A DNA stretch of 64,000 bases, from contig LSRY02000025.1 of NCBI GenBank assembly GCA_001643675.2, positions 374,001 through 438,000 of the forward strand, given 5' to 3'. Below the pieces are notes generated by a model, which did no database searches, was not told the DNA's origin, and was given only the letters and a program-made list of their open reading frames with translations. This document shows, piece by piece, positions 34,001-45,350 of the stretch (positions are counted from its first letter, which is position 1; the number at the start of each line of letters is the position of its first letter). Source of the stretch: Monocercomonoides exilis (lineage: Eukaryota; Preaxostyla; Oxymonadida; Polymastigidae). Position numbers and translations under genes: made by a program.

Positions 34001-37000
34001 GTTTGTTGAGCTTCCTGAAGAGTTTGGATTATTTGTGCTTGAAGGAATGGAATTTGAGAGATGCAAAGCCTGGAAAGGGAAGAATGCGTTTGTTTCAGGA
34101 TGGAATCTGAGTGAAATTGTGAACAAGGAGCACCTGAAATGGGAGATGGATTCAGAGGAGTTGGGGTCATTGGATGAGTTGTGTGGATGGGAGAGGAAGA
34201 CAACAGGAGAGGAGGGATATGTGATTCCATTGGTTGTGTATTTGTGGATGAACTGGAGTGGAGATGGGTTTGTTTCGAAAGAAAAAGGAGGAGACTTCAG
34301 CGGGTGTGGGTTTTCTGAAGCACCATGTTCATCGATTGAGCACTTGATATCACTGAGATATGAACCACTTGGAGAAGGGGAATCACACATCAACATTGTT
34401 GGATCAGGACTGCTTGAAAAAGGAATATCATTTTTATCATCATCATCTTCTTCAAAAACTTCGATTGTGTCAATTGAAGGAGAGAAAGAAGGAACAAATT
34501 TGAAAGTGAGTGAGGAAGGAAGGAATGAAGGTGAAGGAGGAGAAGGGGGAGGAATGATATCATCGAATGTTGTTGCTTCTTTCACAAACCTAACATTTTC
34601 TCTGCCAAATGAATTGGGAGGACATTCATCACTCATTCACTCAACTTCATCCTCTGCAACATCACTTTCAATCATGAGATGCTCATTTGTTTGTGAGGAT
34701 TCAACAAAGGAAACGAAATATTCATTGGCAATCGCAGATAGAGGGAATGTGGTGATTGAGGATTGCACCCTTTCTCAATTCAATCTGGCCAAAGGGTTTT
34801 TAGAGTTTGCCCCAGAAGTGGAAGTGATTGATGTGATGAATGTGTCTGCTTCGAACACAACGATTTCAGGAAGGAGTCTGATATCGCTGAGTCAGCCATT
34901 GCCGCCAAGCATGTTGATCAACAAAGCAAGAGAAAACGCAAAACAAAGAGTGAGGGTGAACAGCTCCTCATTTGTGAACATCACATGTTTGGAGGACAGG
35001 GCAAGTGTGATGAGTGTGGGATCGTTCTCATCAGGGATGGAGTGTGTGATTGAAGGGTGTGTGCTGACGAAGTGCATGAGCGAGAGAAGCACAGAAGGCG
35101 GAGGGATGAAGATGCTGATGAAGAGAGGAGAGTCGGAGGTGAAAGTGAGTGGGTGTTCGTTTGGGATGTGTGTGTGCTCGACAGGGAATGGAAGGGGAGG
35201 AGGGATGATGATTGATGCGCTTGATCCGAATGGGGAATGCTCCAACACGGAAATGCCACCACTTGGGCTGAGATTGGAGAGCATCCGATTCATGATGAAT
35301 GATGCATTTGTGGGGAAGGATGTGTTCATCCGGTGTGACTCGATTGAGTTGCAGCTGAATGAAAGACTTTTTGGACTGGACTTCAGCCAGGAGGCGCTGA
35401 AGGGGGAGAAGTCGATGTGTGGGAGCGATGGAGAAGGGAAAGTTGATGTTGATCTGATTCCGCTGATCACATTCTATTATTCTTCACAGGTGTTTGTGTG
35501 TGAATGGGAGTGACAGCAGACAGTGTGGAGCACAGAGCAATCCGTGTGAGAGCATTGGGAATGCTGTGCAGCACATCGAACGAAGTGTTGTGAATATGAT
35601 TCTTATTGATGGGGAAGGGATGATGGGAGAGGGATGTGTGATTGGGGATGTGAGGATGGTGTCGATTCGGAGGGAGAAGGCGACAGTGCATTTTTGTGGG
35701 AAGATAGAGGGAAGAGGAGAGGAGAGGAGTGTGATTGTGTTTGTGAATGAGTGTGTGGTGGAGAGGTGCCAGTTTGTGTTTGGAGAGGGATTTGAAGGGG
35801 TTGAGGAGAGTGTTTTGAAAGAGAAGGATGGGAGATTGGAGATTTCAGAGTGCATTTTCAGCTTGTCAACAATGGATCTTGTGATGGAGAGGATGATTCT
35901 TGATGTGGAGAGTGGAGAGCTGAAGATGAGCGAAACGTTGTTCAGTGGAATTCATTCAGCTGTGCCACTTCTGTCATCCTGTGGAGAATCGTGTGTGTCA
36001 ATTGCTGAGACACGAATATCGAATATCGAGTGTGAGGAGGAAGTTGTGAGAGTTGGGGGAAAAGCGAAGGCAGAGATGAAGGAAGTGAAGTTTGAGAATA
36101 TGTCAGTGGCTTCTGAAGGAAGCGTGATGAAGATGGATGGAGCTGAAAGGGGGTTGAGTGTGCTGAACTGTTCCTTTGCGAAATGCTGGAGCACAAACAA
36201 GAGAGGAAGGGTGATGAGGATATGTGAGTGTGTGGATGTGAGTGTTGGATCGTGTGTGTTTGATGGAGAGGAAGGAGAGGAAAGAGAAGAAAGAGAAGGA
36301 AAGGATGAGAATGAGGATGATGGAAGAGGCGAAGAGTTTTGCAGATGGGATGGATCTGTTGTGGATGTTGTGAAGAGTTCAGTGATAATGAAAGATACAA
36401 CAATCTCGAATTCACCAGATGGTGGAATATCATTGAGTGGAGGAAGTGTGATTATTGAAGCAGGGAATTTCTCAAACAATAATCCCACAATAGAAGGATA
36501 TCCATCATTGAGAAGAAACATCATCTGCTCAGATTCTGGAACATTGAATGTGGTGAGTTTGAAGGGAGGAGATGGATTGAATGATAACTCCTCACTTTGG
36601 ATGTTGAATGAAGGGTGCAGTTTTGAAGGGATTGTTTCTGAGAGAGATTCATCATTCTTCATTCCTGTGTTGGAGAGTGTAGAGGCAAAAGAAGAAGGAG
36701 ATAGAATGAAACTGACATTCAAAGGAATGCTTCTTGTACCATGTAATATGTCATTCTCGGTTGTGAAGTGTTTTGGAGAAGAGAAAGAGATTGAACATTA
36801 TGATTTTGATTCAAATGGATTCTTGTCAGAAAGAGAAGTTGAAGGAAGTGTGGAAAAAGATCTTATCAGCAGTTGTGGAAATGAAGTGGAAGTGAGTGTT
36901 CATATTTTGTTTGGAAATGCAGAGAATCCTTCTTCCACACAGTCATTTATTCTGAAGAATGCAAGCGAATCTGATCCAAAGGGAGATGAAACGATTGTTG

Positions 37001-37218
37001 AAGGTGGAGACAAAGAAAAATCTATATGGCCGATTATTGTAATAATTGTGTGCATTGTGTGCATTATGCTGCTTGTGGTTATTGTTATTCTGACTGTTCG
37101 ATGGAGAAAACAAAAAAGAAGAACAGAAGAGCTTGAGGTGATTGTGAATGACACAGTGAAAAAGGATCCTAAGGCATTTGAGATGGTGAAGATGGAGACT
37201 TCACAAGAGGAGGCATGA
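31065..37218 (+). CDS. Giant cysteine-rich right-handed beta-helix surface protein with C-terminal TM anchor (frameshift near 35495)
   Basis: Frame 1 runs from ATG 31065 to a stop at 35511-35513; frame 2 continues from about 35490 to TGA 37216-37218. Together they give about 2050 residues. Many repeats have the form NCxFxxC..GGG(M/I)M, as in SNCIFNGCFANSRGGGIM, NVNFSGCEVPSE and GCSFGMCVCSTGNGRGGGMM, typical of parallel beta-helix (pectate-lyase/Pmp-like) proteins. A larger module recurs: (D/G)xIPLxxYxx followed by a G-D/C-G..PC signature (around 33130, 34215 and 35455). The C-terminus has one TM helix (IWPIIVIIVCIVCIMLLVVI, about 37024-37085), a basic stop-transfer RWRKQKRR and a short tail with VNDTVKKDPKAFEMVKME, a tail I associate with oxymonad surface proteins. 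No signal peptide is visible at the chosen start, so a 5' exon may be missing. Confidence 0.85.
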
Positions 37219-38383
37219 AAAAAAGCATATTAGGATGTTCAAAAAGAGAATCATAATCCTTTTTAAAAAAAATATCGATAAAAGAAAATACTAACATGAA
37301 TTTTTCAATAGTTCCATTTTTTAATTTCAATATATAAATGAAACCTGAATTTATTCTTAAAATGTTCATTTAAACTCCACAAAATGATTAGAATGAATTT
37401 AATAAAAAAAAAAAAACAATTTTTTAATTATAATGAAATTTGTTCAATTGTGTCGATAATAATATTATAAAAAAAAACAAATTTATTTATTATTAAAAAA
37501 TGAACGACTAAATATTATCAATGTAAAATAATTATTTAAAACAAAAAATATTTATTATAAATACAAATGATTAATAATTCCAAAAAAATTTAAAAAAACA
37601 CACAAATAAAATCTTTTTTCAAAAAACACATAAAAAACACAAAAAAATTCAACCGATTAATTAATAAAACATGAATTCACATATAAAAAAACCCCAAAAA
37701 TAATTTCACTCATCATTAAATGAAACTAATTCATAAAAAGGGAAAATATAATCTAATTAAATGTGTCTTAACATAACACTGTACATAATCAATTGTGTTT
37801 TGTAATAATAATTGATAATTCATTAAAAACAGATAATAATTTGTTCAGATCAAATGTTAAATTCTAGATATATTACGCATGGGACAAAACGTATAATTGA
37901 GAAAATATGTTTAAACGAGTTTGATACAAAGAATTTGTTGTTATACTATCGTTTTGGTATAATTTTTTTTGTATGTTAAATAATTGAACTTATGTTTCAG
38001 TGAAGATATTGAAAATTTTAATTTTCGAATTTGTTTTTAATGAATTTTGATTTTTAGGTTGTCCTGTTATTTTTTGTTTTAATGTATTTTTTATTAAAAA
38101 AGAATATGGAATGATAGTTGGGTTGATAATTATTGGATAATATTTTTTTCTTTTGTTAAAATTTTTCAGAATAATATTGGTTTAAATTATTGTTTTATTC
38201 ATTTTATGTGAACCAAAAAGAGCAAGATATATTGAAACACACATTTTTATTTCAAACAACAAAATGTGGTGGAAAGTGAGAAAACAATTTTTTGAAAAAG
38301 AAAAATAAAAATAATAATTCAAAGTTTATTTTCATTGGTTATTTTTTTTAAAAAAGTTGCAAGTGATTTATTTTAGAATATAT
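37219..38383. other. Very AT-rich intergenic DNA, no gene seen
   Basis: Long A/T-only stretches follow the beta-helix gene. No coding-like frame or clear element ends were found before the MITE at 38384. Confidence 0.65.
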
Positions 38384-38639
38384 GGGTGATTATTTTTGAA
38401 ATTATATATTTTTTCGGGGTGTTGATTTTTCAAAGGTTGTTTGCTTTTTGAAAGAAAATGATAATTAAAAAGAGCAAAATCTTGATTTTTTTTTTCAGAA
38501 AACAAATGGTTTTTCCGAATCAAAGATTTTAATGCATTCGATAAGCCTTTTTTTTTTTAATTTTTTTTATTGATGTTCAAGTAATATTTATGAACCGAAA
38601 TTTTTGTAAGAAAAAATATGATTTCAAAAATAATCACCC
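38384..38639. mobile_element. MITE family A, copy 2
   Basis: A 256-bp element with the same ends (GGGTGATTATTTTTGAAAT...) and the same internal landmark TTTTTTCGGGGTGTTGA as the copy at 9968-10223. It is flanked by ATAT on both sides (38380-38383 and 38640-38643). Similarity runs along the whole length, so both copies derive from one parent. No coding capacity. Confidence 0.88.
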
Positions 38640-38802
38640 ATATCAAAAATTTCATATTTTGCTCAAATATATGTTTCCAATAACGAATCTCCTCAGGAAT
38701 GTGTGAAATAGCATTATCCAGAAATTAATTCCATGTTTGTGAAGTTTGGTTGATGTTAACATGCTTTTGAACAAAATATGAAATCTTTGATTTGCAAAAA
38801 TA

Positions 38803-38836
38803 TTAAACATTTGCGATTTTTCAAAAAGAATTACCC
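38803..38836. repeat. Right end of another GGGTNATT-type repeat
   Basis: The segment TTAAACATTTGCGATTTTTC...AGAATTACCC is almost identical to the reverse complement of 61020-61053 (about 3 mismatches in 34). Both end in (reverse sense) GGGT.ATTCTTTTTGAAAA and are bordered by ATAT, so they are ends of one element family related in its ends to MITE family A. Only single ends were found. Confidence 0.65.
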
Positions 38837-38840
38837 ATAT

Positions 38841-39108
38841 GGGGGAAAATATTGACTTTCAAGCTTTTTATGCACAAGGCATTGAAAAATTGCTTTACTC
38901 ATAACTTTGTTTCACTTTCTCAGATTTCAAAATAAATTTGATTTTCAAATGCTAAAACAGGCATTGAAGAAATAAAAATAAAAAGTTTTCCGATATTTCG
39001 TGTATGTCAAGAAATGAACACATTTTTATTATGTTTTTTGATAAAAAAAAGTCAATGAAAAGTACATAAGTTTTCAATGAAAATGCGTGAAGTTTAATAT
39101 TTTCCCCC
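38841..39108. mobile_element. MITE family B, 268 bp
   Basis: Inverted ends GGGGGAAAATATT (13 bp exact, about 28 bp imperfect) with ATAT on each side (38837-38840 and 39109-39112). Because ATAT is self-complementary, it could be a duplication or part of the repeat. The left ATAT is the same one that borders the repeat end at 38836. Confidence 0.75.
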
Positions 39109-39346
39109 ATATATCTATGAAATTTAATTGGTTAGGGTCAAAACGTGAATGGAAAAAATAAATTTGTCACAATTCATTCTCGAATGCATCTGCTCCATCG
39201 CACGATCAAAAAGAATCAAATTTTCCATTTGTTTCTTCATCATTTTCATTTTAAACCTGCGCACAGCTTTTTTCAAATTGGTTATTATCATCTAATTCAG
39301 TTTCACACATTTCTTTTTCAACATTTAAGAGCTTATAAACGAGTAA

Positions 39347-40170
39347 TTATTGAATGAAATCTTCATGTTCAAGTGTTTCTGATCTTTTCCTAACAAAGCT
39401 AGTCACAAAGTCATCATTGTATTTTTCTTTAATTCCATTTCTAGGAAGAGATTTTCGAAGGCTTGACCAAGTGCTTTCAATCAAATTTGTGCAAATGCCA
39501 CTTTCTGGATCAACAAAATTGTATTTGTGACAAACAGTGTGATGATCATAACCTAAAGATGACAATGAGCTGTAGGCTTTCCACTCGTCTGAGTAAATAG
39601 TTGATCCTGGAATTGTGTTGCCTTTGATATTTGGTATTAATGTCTCTTTTTTTCTGTTTTTCACTCTCACAATCAAACATTTCACATTCTATCCAACTTG
39701 TATTCTTTCTGTCATTCCGAATAACCATATCTGTTTATTTCTTCTTCCTTTTCAAAACATCCTTTTGCACAGTTTTGCTTCATCTATTTCAACAATAATT
39801 CCAGGGCCATCAAGCTTTTCAAAAGATGTTGAACGTAATCAGCCATGCATGCTCTTCCAATGGAATAAAAACCACCAACAGTTTGCCTTGAAACATCAGT
39901 CAATAAGCTACACTGATATATTTCTATGTTGATCCAGAAACACAGAAATATCATCATAATTATCTCTATTGGTATTTTTTAATTTTTGAAAGGAGTCAAT
40001 CCTTACAACTTGCAGTATTTTCCACATCTGTAACACATGAAATTTCTGTAATTATCTCGGGCTTCTATGGAGAAGTTTTTCCTGTTCTTTCGGCATCTTC
40101 TGTTTGCTGCAAATGGCATTCGCTCCATTATGCAATTTCGTGTTGCTTTATTATCTAATAAGAGTTTTGT
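39347..40170 (-). pseudogene. Dead Merlin/IS1016-type (ISXO2-like) transposase, copy 1
   Basis: The 3' part (39685-39347) retains the ISXO2-like core: PGSTIYSDEWKAYSSLSSLGY, HHTVCHKYNFVDPESGICTN, IESTWSSLRKSLPRNG. Upstream, the first catalytic block IIVEIDEAKLCKR and IWLFGMTERIQVG are readable but separated by TGA and TAG stops, and a shift of frame separates them from LTDVSRQTVGGFYSIGRA. A Cys/basic N-terminal region (CMERMPF-like, RRCRKNRKNF, YRCGKY) suggests the zinc ribbon. This is therefore a decayed copy. Family assignment rests on DEWKAY and H..FVDP.(S/T)G...N.IES.W. Confidence 0.8.
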
Positions 40171-40201
40171 TTTTGGAAAAATAATTAGGAAAGAAACTGA
40201 C

Positions 40202-41665
40202 ATAGCGACCTGTATTTTTTTGTTATTTTGAAAAAAGAAATAATTTATTTGTAACTTATTGGATATGATAATTTCGTTTGATAAGTATTTTAAATATTTT
40301 ATATATGATATACTTCCGATAAAAGGCGATAAAAACTCGATTATCCCGTTAACAAAATAAAAAATCTGTGCGCAAATTGTTGTCAATTAAATATTTGATA
40401 ATTAAATATATATTAAAAAATAGAAAAAATGATTAATTGCTTGATTTCTATTCAGTGTCAACAAGTGTCAACGATCCAATAAAGAATAATGCAGATTTGA
40501 ATGACAAATTTTCTTGTGTCTAATGTTCATTTCTTTGACAAATCATTAATGCCTTGAACATAGTTAATAAAAATTACCCAAAATGTTTTCACAAAATGAA
40601 CATTTATTCAATATCAGAAACAAGAAAACAATACAGATGTGCAAAATGCGATAAATCGATCAGAATATTTGAAAATACTTCATTCTTTAACACGAAAATA
40701 CCATTGAACATACTTCTCAGAATTGTTTTGCATTTTTGTTTGAAATTAAATATCACTCGAACGAGTTTTCATCTCGATATCAACCAAATAACCGTCAGTT
40801 TTTGATATTATCAATGAAGAGCAATTTCTTCGAAAACCACATTTTTGAATTATCAGCCAATTTAAGTTGACGGTGAAATTGGTGTAATTCTTGAGGCTAT
40901 TCAAAGAAGGAGAAAATTCCATAAAAATGAAGAATCAGAAATACAGCTTTTCGAAGGAATGAAAGAAAACATCAAAAATGCAGAAGAAGATTATTTATTG
41001 TTTGGGTAAAAAATTGAAAAAAAAACATATCTCAACATCATCCTTGCCAATATAAAACCCAAGACAATGATTTGTAATGACGAATGGCGTGCTTATAATT
41101 GACTGTCGGAATACGATTATTTACATTTATCAGTTTGCCATAAATTCAATTTCAAAAATCCACTTTCTGGTGTCTGCACGAACGGAATTGAGGATTATGG
41201 TCCAGATTTAGCCAATTTTTACCGAAAACAGGTGTTAACAATAAGTTTATGGATGACTTCATTGAAAGTTACGTGTTCCATTCCTCACGAAAATACTCTT
41301 CTGTTGATTATGTGAAAAAAATATAATATTTGCTGTACCAAAAGAAGAAGAAAACGATGATGGTGATTCAAATGAATCAGAAAGTGAAGACGAATCATTT
41401 ACTCCATTAGTTGATGATCTTGCTTCATCAACTGAAAGTGACATATATGGAGCTGGCGATGGTGAATCTGCATCTGAATATGTAGAATTTTCATCAAAAA
41501 TTACAGATCTTGATAATAATAATTTTTTATTAAATTTTAAATTCATTCTAACTTTTCTGCACTTCATTTTCAAAAAAACAAAGAATAATCATGTTCTGCA
41601 TTTGTCTGTGTTTCTTATCCATGGAAAAAATAAACGAAAAACACTAATTTTTTACCGGTCGCTAT
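40202..41665 (+). mobile_element. Probable Merlin-like element, 1464 bp
   Basis: Ends ATAGCGACCTGTATT (40202-40216) and the reverse complement of 41651-41665 (ATAGCGACCGGTAAA) match at 12 of 15 positions and bracket transposase copy 2. The size fits Merlin elements. I could not find a clean 8-9 bp target duplication, so the boundaries are tentative. Confidence 0.5.
40500..41575 (+). pseudogene. Dead Merlin/IS1016-type transposase, copy 2
   Basis: The N-terminal zinc-ribbon-like region reads ETRKQYRCAKCDKSIRIFEN, then the helical SFFNTKIPLNILLRIVLHF. After frame breaks come VDGEIGVILEAIQRRRKF and MICNDEWRAYN, a stop, then LSVCHKFNFKNPLSGVCTNG, the same DEW.AY...CH.FNF.(N/D)P.SGVCTN block as copy 1. 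An acidic tail (KEEENDDGDSNESESEDES) lies at about 41340-41510. Multiple stops show it is inactive. It is oriented opposite to copy 1 and is clearly different in sequence. Confidence 0.75.
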
Positions 41666-41970
41666 CTGTCCACACACCAAAATTCAATTTTCGATCTTAA
41701 TTGAGAGAAATTAATGTGATCAAAAAAGATCCATCCCATGAAAAGAAAATAATATCCCAAATATTCCTCTGTGATATGATAAAAGATAATTGAAACTATG
41801 ACAAAATGACTTACACGATATGGGTCATAATTTTTCATTTCGTAACTTTGTTCGAAGAAAGATCTTTTATAAAAATAATTGTGGTATAATGAGCAAAAAA
41901 TCAAAAATATAGTCAGTGTTAATAATTGTGGACACTTTCAATAACTGTGGACAATGATTTTTATTGTGGG

Positions 41971-42959
41971 ACAATTTGATCAAAAATTTTGAAAGTTTTT
42001 AAAGAAATTTTTTACTATTTGAAAATTATTTTTTGAATTCGAATGCGTGATGCATTCAAGTTGATTTAACTAAACGAACTTTAGATTTCGGTGAAATAAC
42101 ATTGATGAAATAGTTATTTTGTGGAAAACAATTCCGCTTCTTCGGATTTGGAAGTTGCACATAACAAAATGTTATATTTGTTTGAATAATAAATAATAAT
42201 TATGACAAAATATTTCTGAAAAAAGATGAAAATATCAAGAACATATTTAATTCAAACAAAAAGGAAATAACTTAAACTTCAAAGAAAAAATAAAACAACA
42301 ATTTGAAAAAATGTTTCTATATTGAACTATGATTATACTGATAAATTTTCTATAAACAAAAGTTATAAAATTTCAAACTCAAAAAGACGGCTGAACAGAA
42401 TGAGAAATGTTACTGCAAAAGATTCCATAAAAAAAAGAAAGTGCATAACAACTTCCAAATAATTTCTTCTTTCAGGTTGTGAGATAAAGAAAATTTTTCA
42501 TGAAAAAAACATAATTTTCATTATCAAACAATAAAAAAAGACAATCAAAGAAATTATAAACAAATCAAAACCAAACAAAAAACAAACATTTGAAACATGA
42601 GTTTTCAAATAAAAAAAATACAAAAAAATTATCAGTTCAAATTAATAATTGCTTTTTATGAAAATTATTTCATTGTTGTTTCGAAAAAGAAAAGTCACTA
42701 GTTTCTTCGTTCTTTATTAAATTGTTGTTCTTTAGTGTCAATTTTCCACTCTTTTTCATTTATCTTTTGTATTTCTCTCATTTCCTTCTCATTCCTTCTC
42801 TTTTTACTCACTCATCTTTTTCATCATCTTCATTTGTTTATTCACCTTCATATGAAAGAGGTTCTGTTTTGATTTTGGTCGTCATCGCAGAAATTCATAT
42901 GTTTATTCGACTGACAAATTCAACAAAAGATGTAATTTAACTTATTGTTCATTTTCTCC
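41971..42959. other. AT-rich DNA inside the left repeat, no gene seen
   Basis: Composition is typical of intergenic DNA here; only the last 200 bp become pyrimidine-rich towards the pseudogene. Confidence 0.6.
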
Positions 42960-45309
42960 TTCTTTCTCCTCTTTCTCTGTCTTCTCCTCATCTCCATCCC
43001 ATTTGATCCACAGCCTCACATTCTCTGCGCCTTCTCCTCTGCTCTTCACTAGCACACACACTGCTCACACTTCATTCACAACAGCAGGCGTCGAATGAAC
43101 TGCACTCAGCATCACAGGCTCCGGTGGCTGCAGCACAAACAGCGATGGTCGGCTGTGTGGAGGGAACTGCTGAATACGCCTTGCCCAGCGGAGAAGACAA
43201 CGTGGATGCAGAAGATTCTCAACAAGCAAAGATATAGAATTACATGACATTCCCTTATGATTTTTTTCATTTCTGTTGGTGTTGTCATCACTTTCATCAT
43301 CAACACTAGGAAGCGATGCAAACACACTCTCTTCGTCATCGTCAAGCGACACAGCAAGAAACTGCCGAAGAGAAAAAGAAACAGGCAGATCGTTTGGATT
43401 GCGACGGGGGAAAGAAAGGAGGATGTCTGTAAGAGAGATGGAGGAGTGTGTCATCGATGGAGGCGGAGTGAAGGAGAGAGAAAAGTCCAAAGGATACTCC
43501 TTTTCAAAAGTGAGGGGTGGAGGAGCAGGCACATCTGGAGGTGGAAGAAGAGAATCAGCCAGAGAAATAATGAATGAAGGCGAAGGCGAAAATGAAGCAC
43601 TCTCAGAAGAAGACTTGGAAGAAGAAGTTTTTGATGCATTTGAAGAAGATTTCGAAGAAGCTGTTGTTTCTGATGATGAAGATGATGATTTATGAGGCGA
43701 TCCCAGTTGATAAGAGTCCATAAGAGAAGTCCAGTTCTGATTGAATTGTGCCCAAAGAGATTGTTCTGTGAGTGCTTTTTAAGCATCTCGAAGTGCAAAT
43801 TTAGAAGACGAGGAATGTGAAGACTGAACAGCTGAATCATTTGATGAAGATGAATTATTTTTTGAATTCTCTGATTCACTGTGATGAGAATCTTCATTTC
43901 CAGTTTCATTTCCTTTGCTGCCTTCACCTTCACACTCAACGTCCTCTGTCTTCTTTTCCTTTTGCTTTTCTCTCGCTGCAAGTGCCTGGTACAAAACAGA
44001 ATGCTCAGCCAGCTGCTCATTTGTGAGTGTTGTGTTAAGTGCGGGGTGGTTGAACAAAAGTGTCACAGTCTCAAATTCCAGCGGAATGGACACGTGGCTT
44101 GCAATCATCACATTCACACGCATTTCTTTCGTGGCAGACACCGCAGCTGCTGTGAAGTGGGCACTGCAGCTGAAGATCGGCCAGTTCAGCGGCAAATCCA
44201 CAACAATCGGCTGAGTTCTCTGCTGCTGCTGCTGTTGTTGTTGTTGCTGTTGATGTGACTGGTCGCTGCCTCCGCTGCAGATGATGCTCAGAATGTTCTC
44301 ATACACTTGCGGAATCTTCATCGCAGACGCTCCGCAGTCAGCCAGCAAACGCAGCAAAATTGCAATTTGGCATTTCGAGTCGCCTATCTCAGCCACATCC
44401 AGTCTAGCTTTTGTGAGTGCATTCGATGTGAGTGTGCTCCACCGCCAGTCTCTCAGCACAACAGCAGCAGACGAGACACGCTGCTTGTTCTCAGACGATG
44501 ATGCACTTGCAGAGAAAGAGGTAGCAACAGAAGAAGAAGAAAGAGAAGAAGTGGAAGATGAAAGAGAAAAAATTAGAGAAGAATGAAGAGGAAGATGCAT
44601 TTTTAGCTGAAATCTTCGCAAGCAACTCCAGAAAATCTCCAATTGTGGAAACAGACATAACTTTTGCCTTGTTTAATAGCAATGAACAAAAAGATTCTTC
44701 TAACTTAGACATCTTCTTCTTATTCTTCTTATTCTTATTCTTCTTCAAAATATTCATCATCCTTCTGTCTCCATTTATCTCTTCTCTTTTAATGGATTTC
44801 TTTGGTTTGTCGCTTTCATTTGTTTCCTCTTCTTTTTCATTTTCTTTTTCATCTTTTGTTTCATTCTTTGTCTTCATCATCATTTTCTTCTCTTTCTCCT
44901 TTTCTCTCTCTCTTTCTTTCTCCTTCTCTCTTTCTTTCTCTTTCTCTTTCTCCTTCTCTCTTTCTTTCTCTTTCTCTTTCTCCTTCTCTTCATCTCCTTC
45001 CACCTTCACATCCACAGTTCTTGCCACCAATTCAAATACCTCTCCTATTCCATTGGCAATGCTCATCCAATCATCTATCGAATGCGAAGGAGAATGCGCT
45101 CCTTCAATCAGCGCACGCAGCAAGAGACGCACATCACTCTCTATCATGAACAGATAATTGAGGCGAATGGGGAATGAAATATTTGAAGAAGAGAGGGCGA
45201 GAGAAATGCTTATTGCTAACAGAAGAAGAAGAAGAAGAAGAAGAAGAAGAAGAAGAAGAAGAAGAAGAAGAAGATACCATTTTCTGTTGAATTGACCGGA
45301 AGAACTCAT
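42960..45309 (-). pseudogene. Decayed TRAPPC10/11-like gene
   Basis: On the minus strand, DVRLLLRALIEGAHSPSHS and MSSEQ-free KE-rich stretches are followed by ARLDVAEIGDSKCQIAILLR, then LNWPIFSCSAHFTAAAVSA and MIASHVSIPLEFETVTLLFN, which look like the beta-sandwich region of TRAPP-II/III subunits TRAPPC10/TRAPPC11, and finally EPVMLSAVHSTPAVVNEV. Reading is broken three times: a frame change at about 44500-44620, a TAA at 43779-43781 (RDA*KALTEQSLWAQF) and a TGA at 43065-43067 (VNEV*AVCVLV). Coding-like sequence continues on both sides of each stop. Length is well below TRAPPC11. Subunit identity is tentative; decay is clear. Confidence 0.45.
45221..45274. repeat. (AAG)n triplet run
   Basis: A pure AAG/GAA run at the 5' side of the minus-strand pseudogene. 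It would be read as serine, leucine or phenylalanine on the minus strand depending on frame; because frames are broken here the original reading is unclear. Confidence 0.8.
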
Positions 45310-45350
45310 TTCAGACAGACATCAAGACAGCACTTGAAGCACCTCGTGGA

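Noticed and set aside
32405-36722. Antisense frames of 160-376 residues opposite the beta-helix gene
   Set aside because: They mirror Gly/Ser/Glu-rich coding sequence as Pro/Ser/His-rich nonsense and lack any motif.
31065-37218. Two separate genes either side of 35500
   Set aside because: The IPL..CG..PC module spans the break and recurs intact earlier in the protein, so one gene with a frame change is more likely.
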